Assembly (NCBI GenBank): GCA_031732875.1
Contig: JAVMKL010000088.1
Coordinates: 1 to 6,124 of the forward strand
Reading direction: 5' to 3'
DNA: 6,124 nucleotides
Source: JAVMKJ01 sp031732875
Lineage (GTDB): Bacteria > Pseudomonadota > Gammaproteobacteria > Competibacterales > Competibacteraceae
Made by a program: the position numbers and the translations under genes. Below are positions 5,661 through 6,124 of the stretch, piece after piece (positions within the stretch are counted from its first letter, which is position 1; every line of letters begins with the position of its first letter). The notes below the pieces were generated by a model that worked only from the letters and a program-made list of their open reading frames with translations, did no database searches and was not told the origin of the DNA.

Positions 5661-6124
5661 ATGCCTGAGATTCGCAATTACACTCTGAACTTCGGGCCGC
5701 AGCATCCCGCTGCCCACGGCGTGCTCCGCCTGGTGCTGGAGATGGACGGCGAGGTGGTCCAGCGCGCCGACCCGCACATTGGCCTGTTGCACCGCGGCAC
5801 CGAAAAACTGGCCGAGAGCAAGCCGTTCAACCAAAGCATCGGCTATATGGACCGGCTCGATTACATGTCGGCGATGAGCAACGAGCACGGTTACGTGCTG
5901 GCCATCGAAAAATTGCTGGGCATCCAGCCGCCGGTGCGTGCCCAGTACATTCGGGTCATGTACGCGGAAATCACCCGCATCTTGAACCATCTGTTGTGGA
6001 TCGGCGCTCACGGTTTGGACGTCGGCGCCATGACAATGTTTCTCTACGCCTTCCGCGAGCGCGAGGATTTGATGGACTGCTACGAGGCGGTCTCCGGAGC
6101 GCGGCTGCACCCCTCCTATTTCCG
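5661..6124 (+). CDS. nuoD: NADH-quinone oxidoreductase subunit D, N-terminal part (partial)
   Basis: Peripheral-arm subunit of complex I (49 kDa family), related to the large subunit of NiFe hydrogenases, and the main wall of the quinone-binding site. The window ends inside the gene; 154 codons are visible of an expected 415-420. The start MPEIRNYTLNFGPQHPAAHG contains His15 and His19. His19 and Tyr68 (in YMDRLDYMSAM) correspond to the His and Tyr that contact the quinone headgroup in Thermus Nqo4. Further conserved stretches are PHIGLLHRGTEKLAE (38-52), SNEHGYVLAIEKLLG (72-86), YAEITRILNHLLWIGAH and FLYAFREREDLMDCYEAVSG. AGGGA (5648-5652) lies 8 bases before the ATG, which is 12 bases after the nuoC stop. 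The visible frame is intact. Confidence 0.96.
   Translation, partial: MPEIRNYTLNFGPQHPAAHGVLRLVLEMDGEVVQRADPHIGLLHRGTEKLAESKPFNQSIGYMDRLDYMSAMSNEHGYVLAIEKLLGIQPPVRAQYIRVMYAEITRILNHLLWIGAHGLDVGAMTMFLYAFREREDLMDCYEAVSGARLHPSYF

Noticed and set aside
4425..6110. Long open frame on the - strand opposite nuoB, nuoC and nuoD (561 codons)
   Set aside because: It mirrors three clearly conserved genes on the + strand; such antisense frames are common in GC-rich DNA with strong third-position bias. The translation shows no family motif and is rich in His and Gln, as expected of a shadow frame.

Overview
This GC-rich window carries eight protein genes and one tRNA, all on the + strand, packed tightly except for one 291-base gap. 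The order is ftsH (3' end only), folP, glmM, tpiA, secG, tRNA-Leu(GAG), then nuoA, nuoB, nuoC and nuoD (5' part only). This is conserved housekeeping chromosome of a gammaproteobacterium. The ftsH-folP-glmM-tpiA-secG-tRNA-Leu order is typical of the class. A nuo operon with separate nuoC and nuoD directly downstream points away from enterics and pseudomonads (where, from memory, rimP-nusA-infB follows) and towards lineages such as Chromatiales, Methylococcales or Competibacter-like bacteria. The lineage is inferred from gene order and protein style only.

Left part (1-3703): the C-terminal tail of the FtsH membrane protease is followed after 3 bases by dihydropteroate synthase (folate synthesis). 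Then come phosphoglucosamine mutase (UDP-GlcNAc supply for the cell wall), triosephosphate isomerase (glycolysis) and the SecG translocase subunit. Spacing is short (3, about 90, 59 and 9 bases) and I see no convincing terminator between them, so they probably share transcripts.

Middle (3704-4104): a complete tRNA-Leu(GAG) with encoded CCA lies 25 bases after secG. The gap after it (3814-4104) holds no credible gene. It contains an imperfect GC-rich hairpin, an AT-rich patch that may be part of a promoter for nuo, and, just before nuoA, a degenerate partial copy of the 3' third of the tRNA-Leu.

Right part (4105-6124): nuoA, nuoB, nuoC and nuoD start the operon for proton-pumping NADH:quinone oxidoreductase (complex I). 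nuoA and nuoB overlap by 10 bases; the later genes are 12 bases apart and each has a good Shine-Dalgarno.

I see no new biological system here. The two observations most worth checking are a leucine at position 28 of FolP, where a phenylalanine is usual and where substitutions are known to affect sulfonamide sensitivity, and the tRNA-Leu remnant upstream of nuoA.
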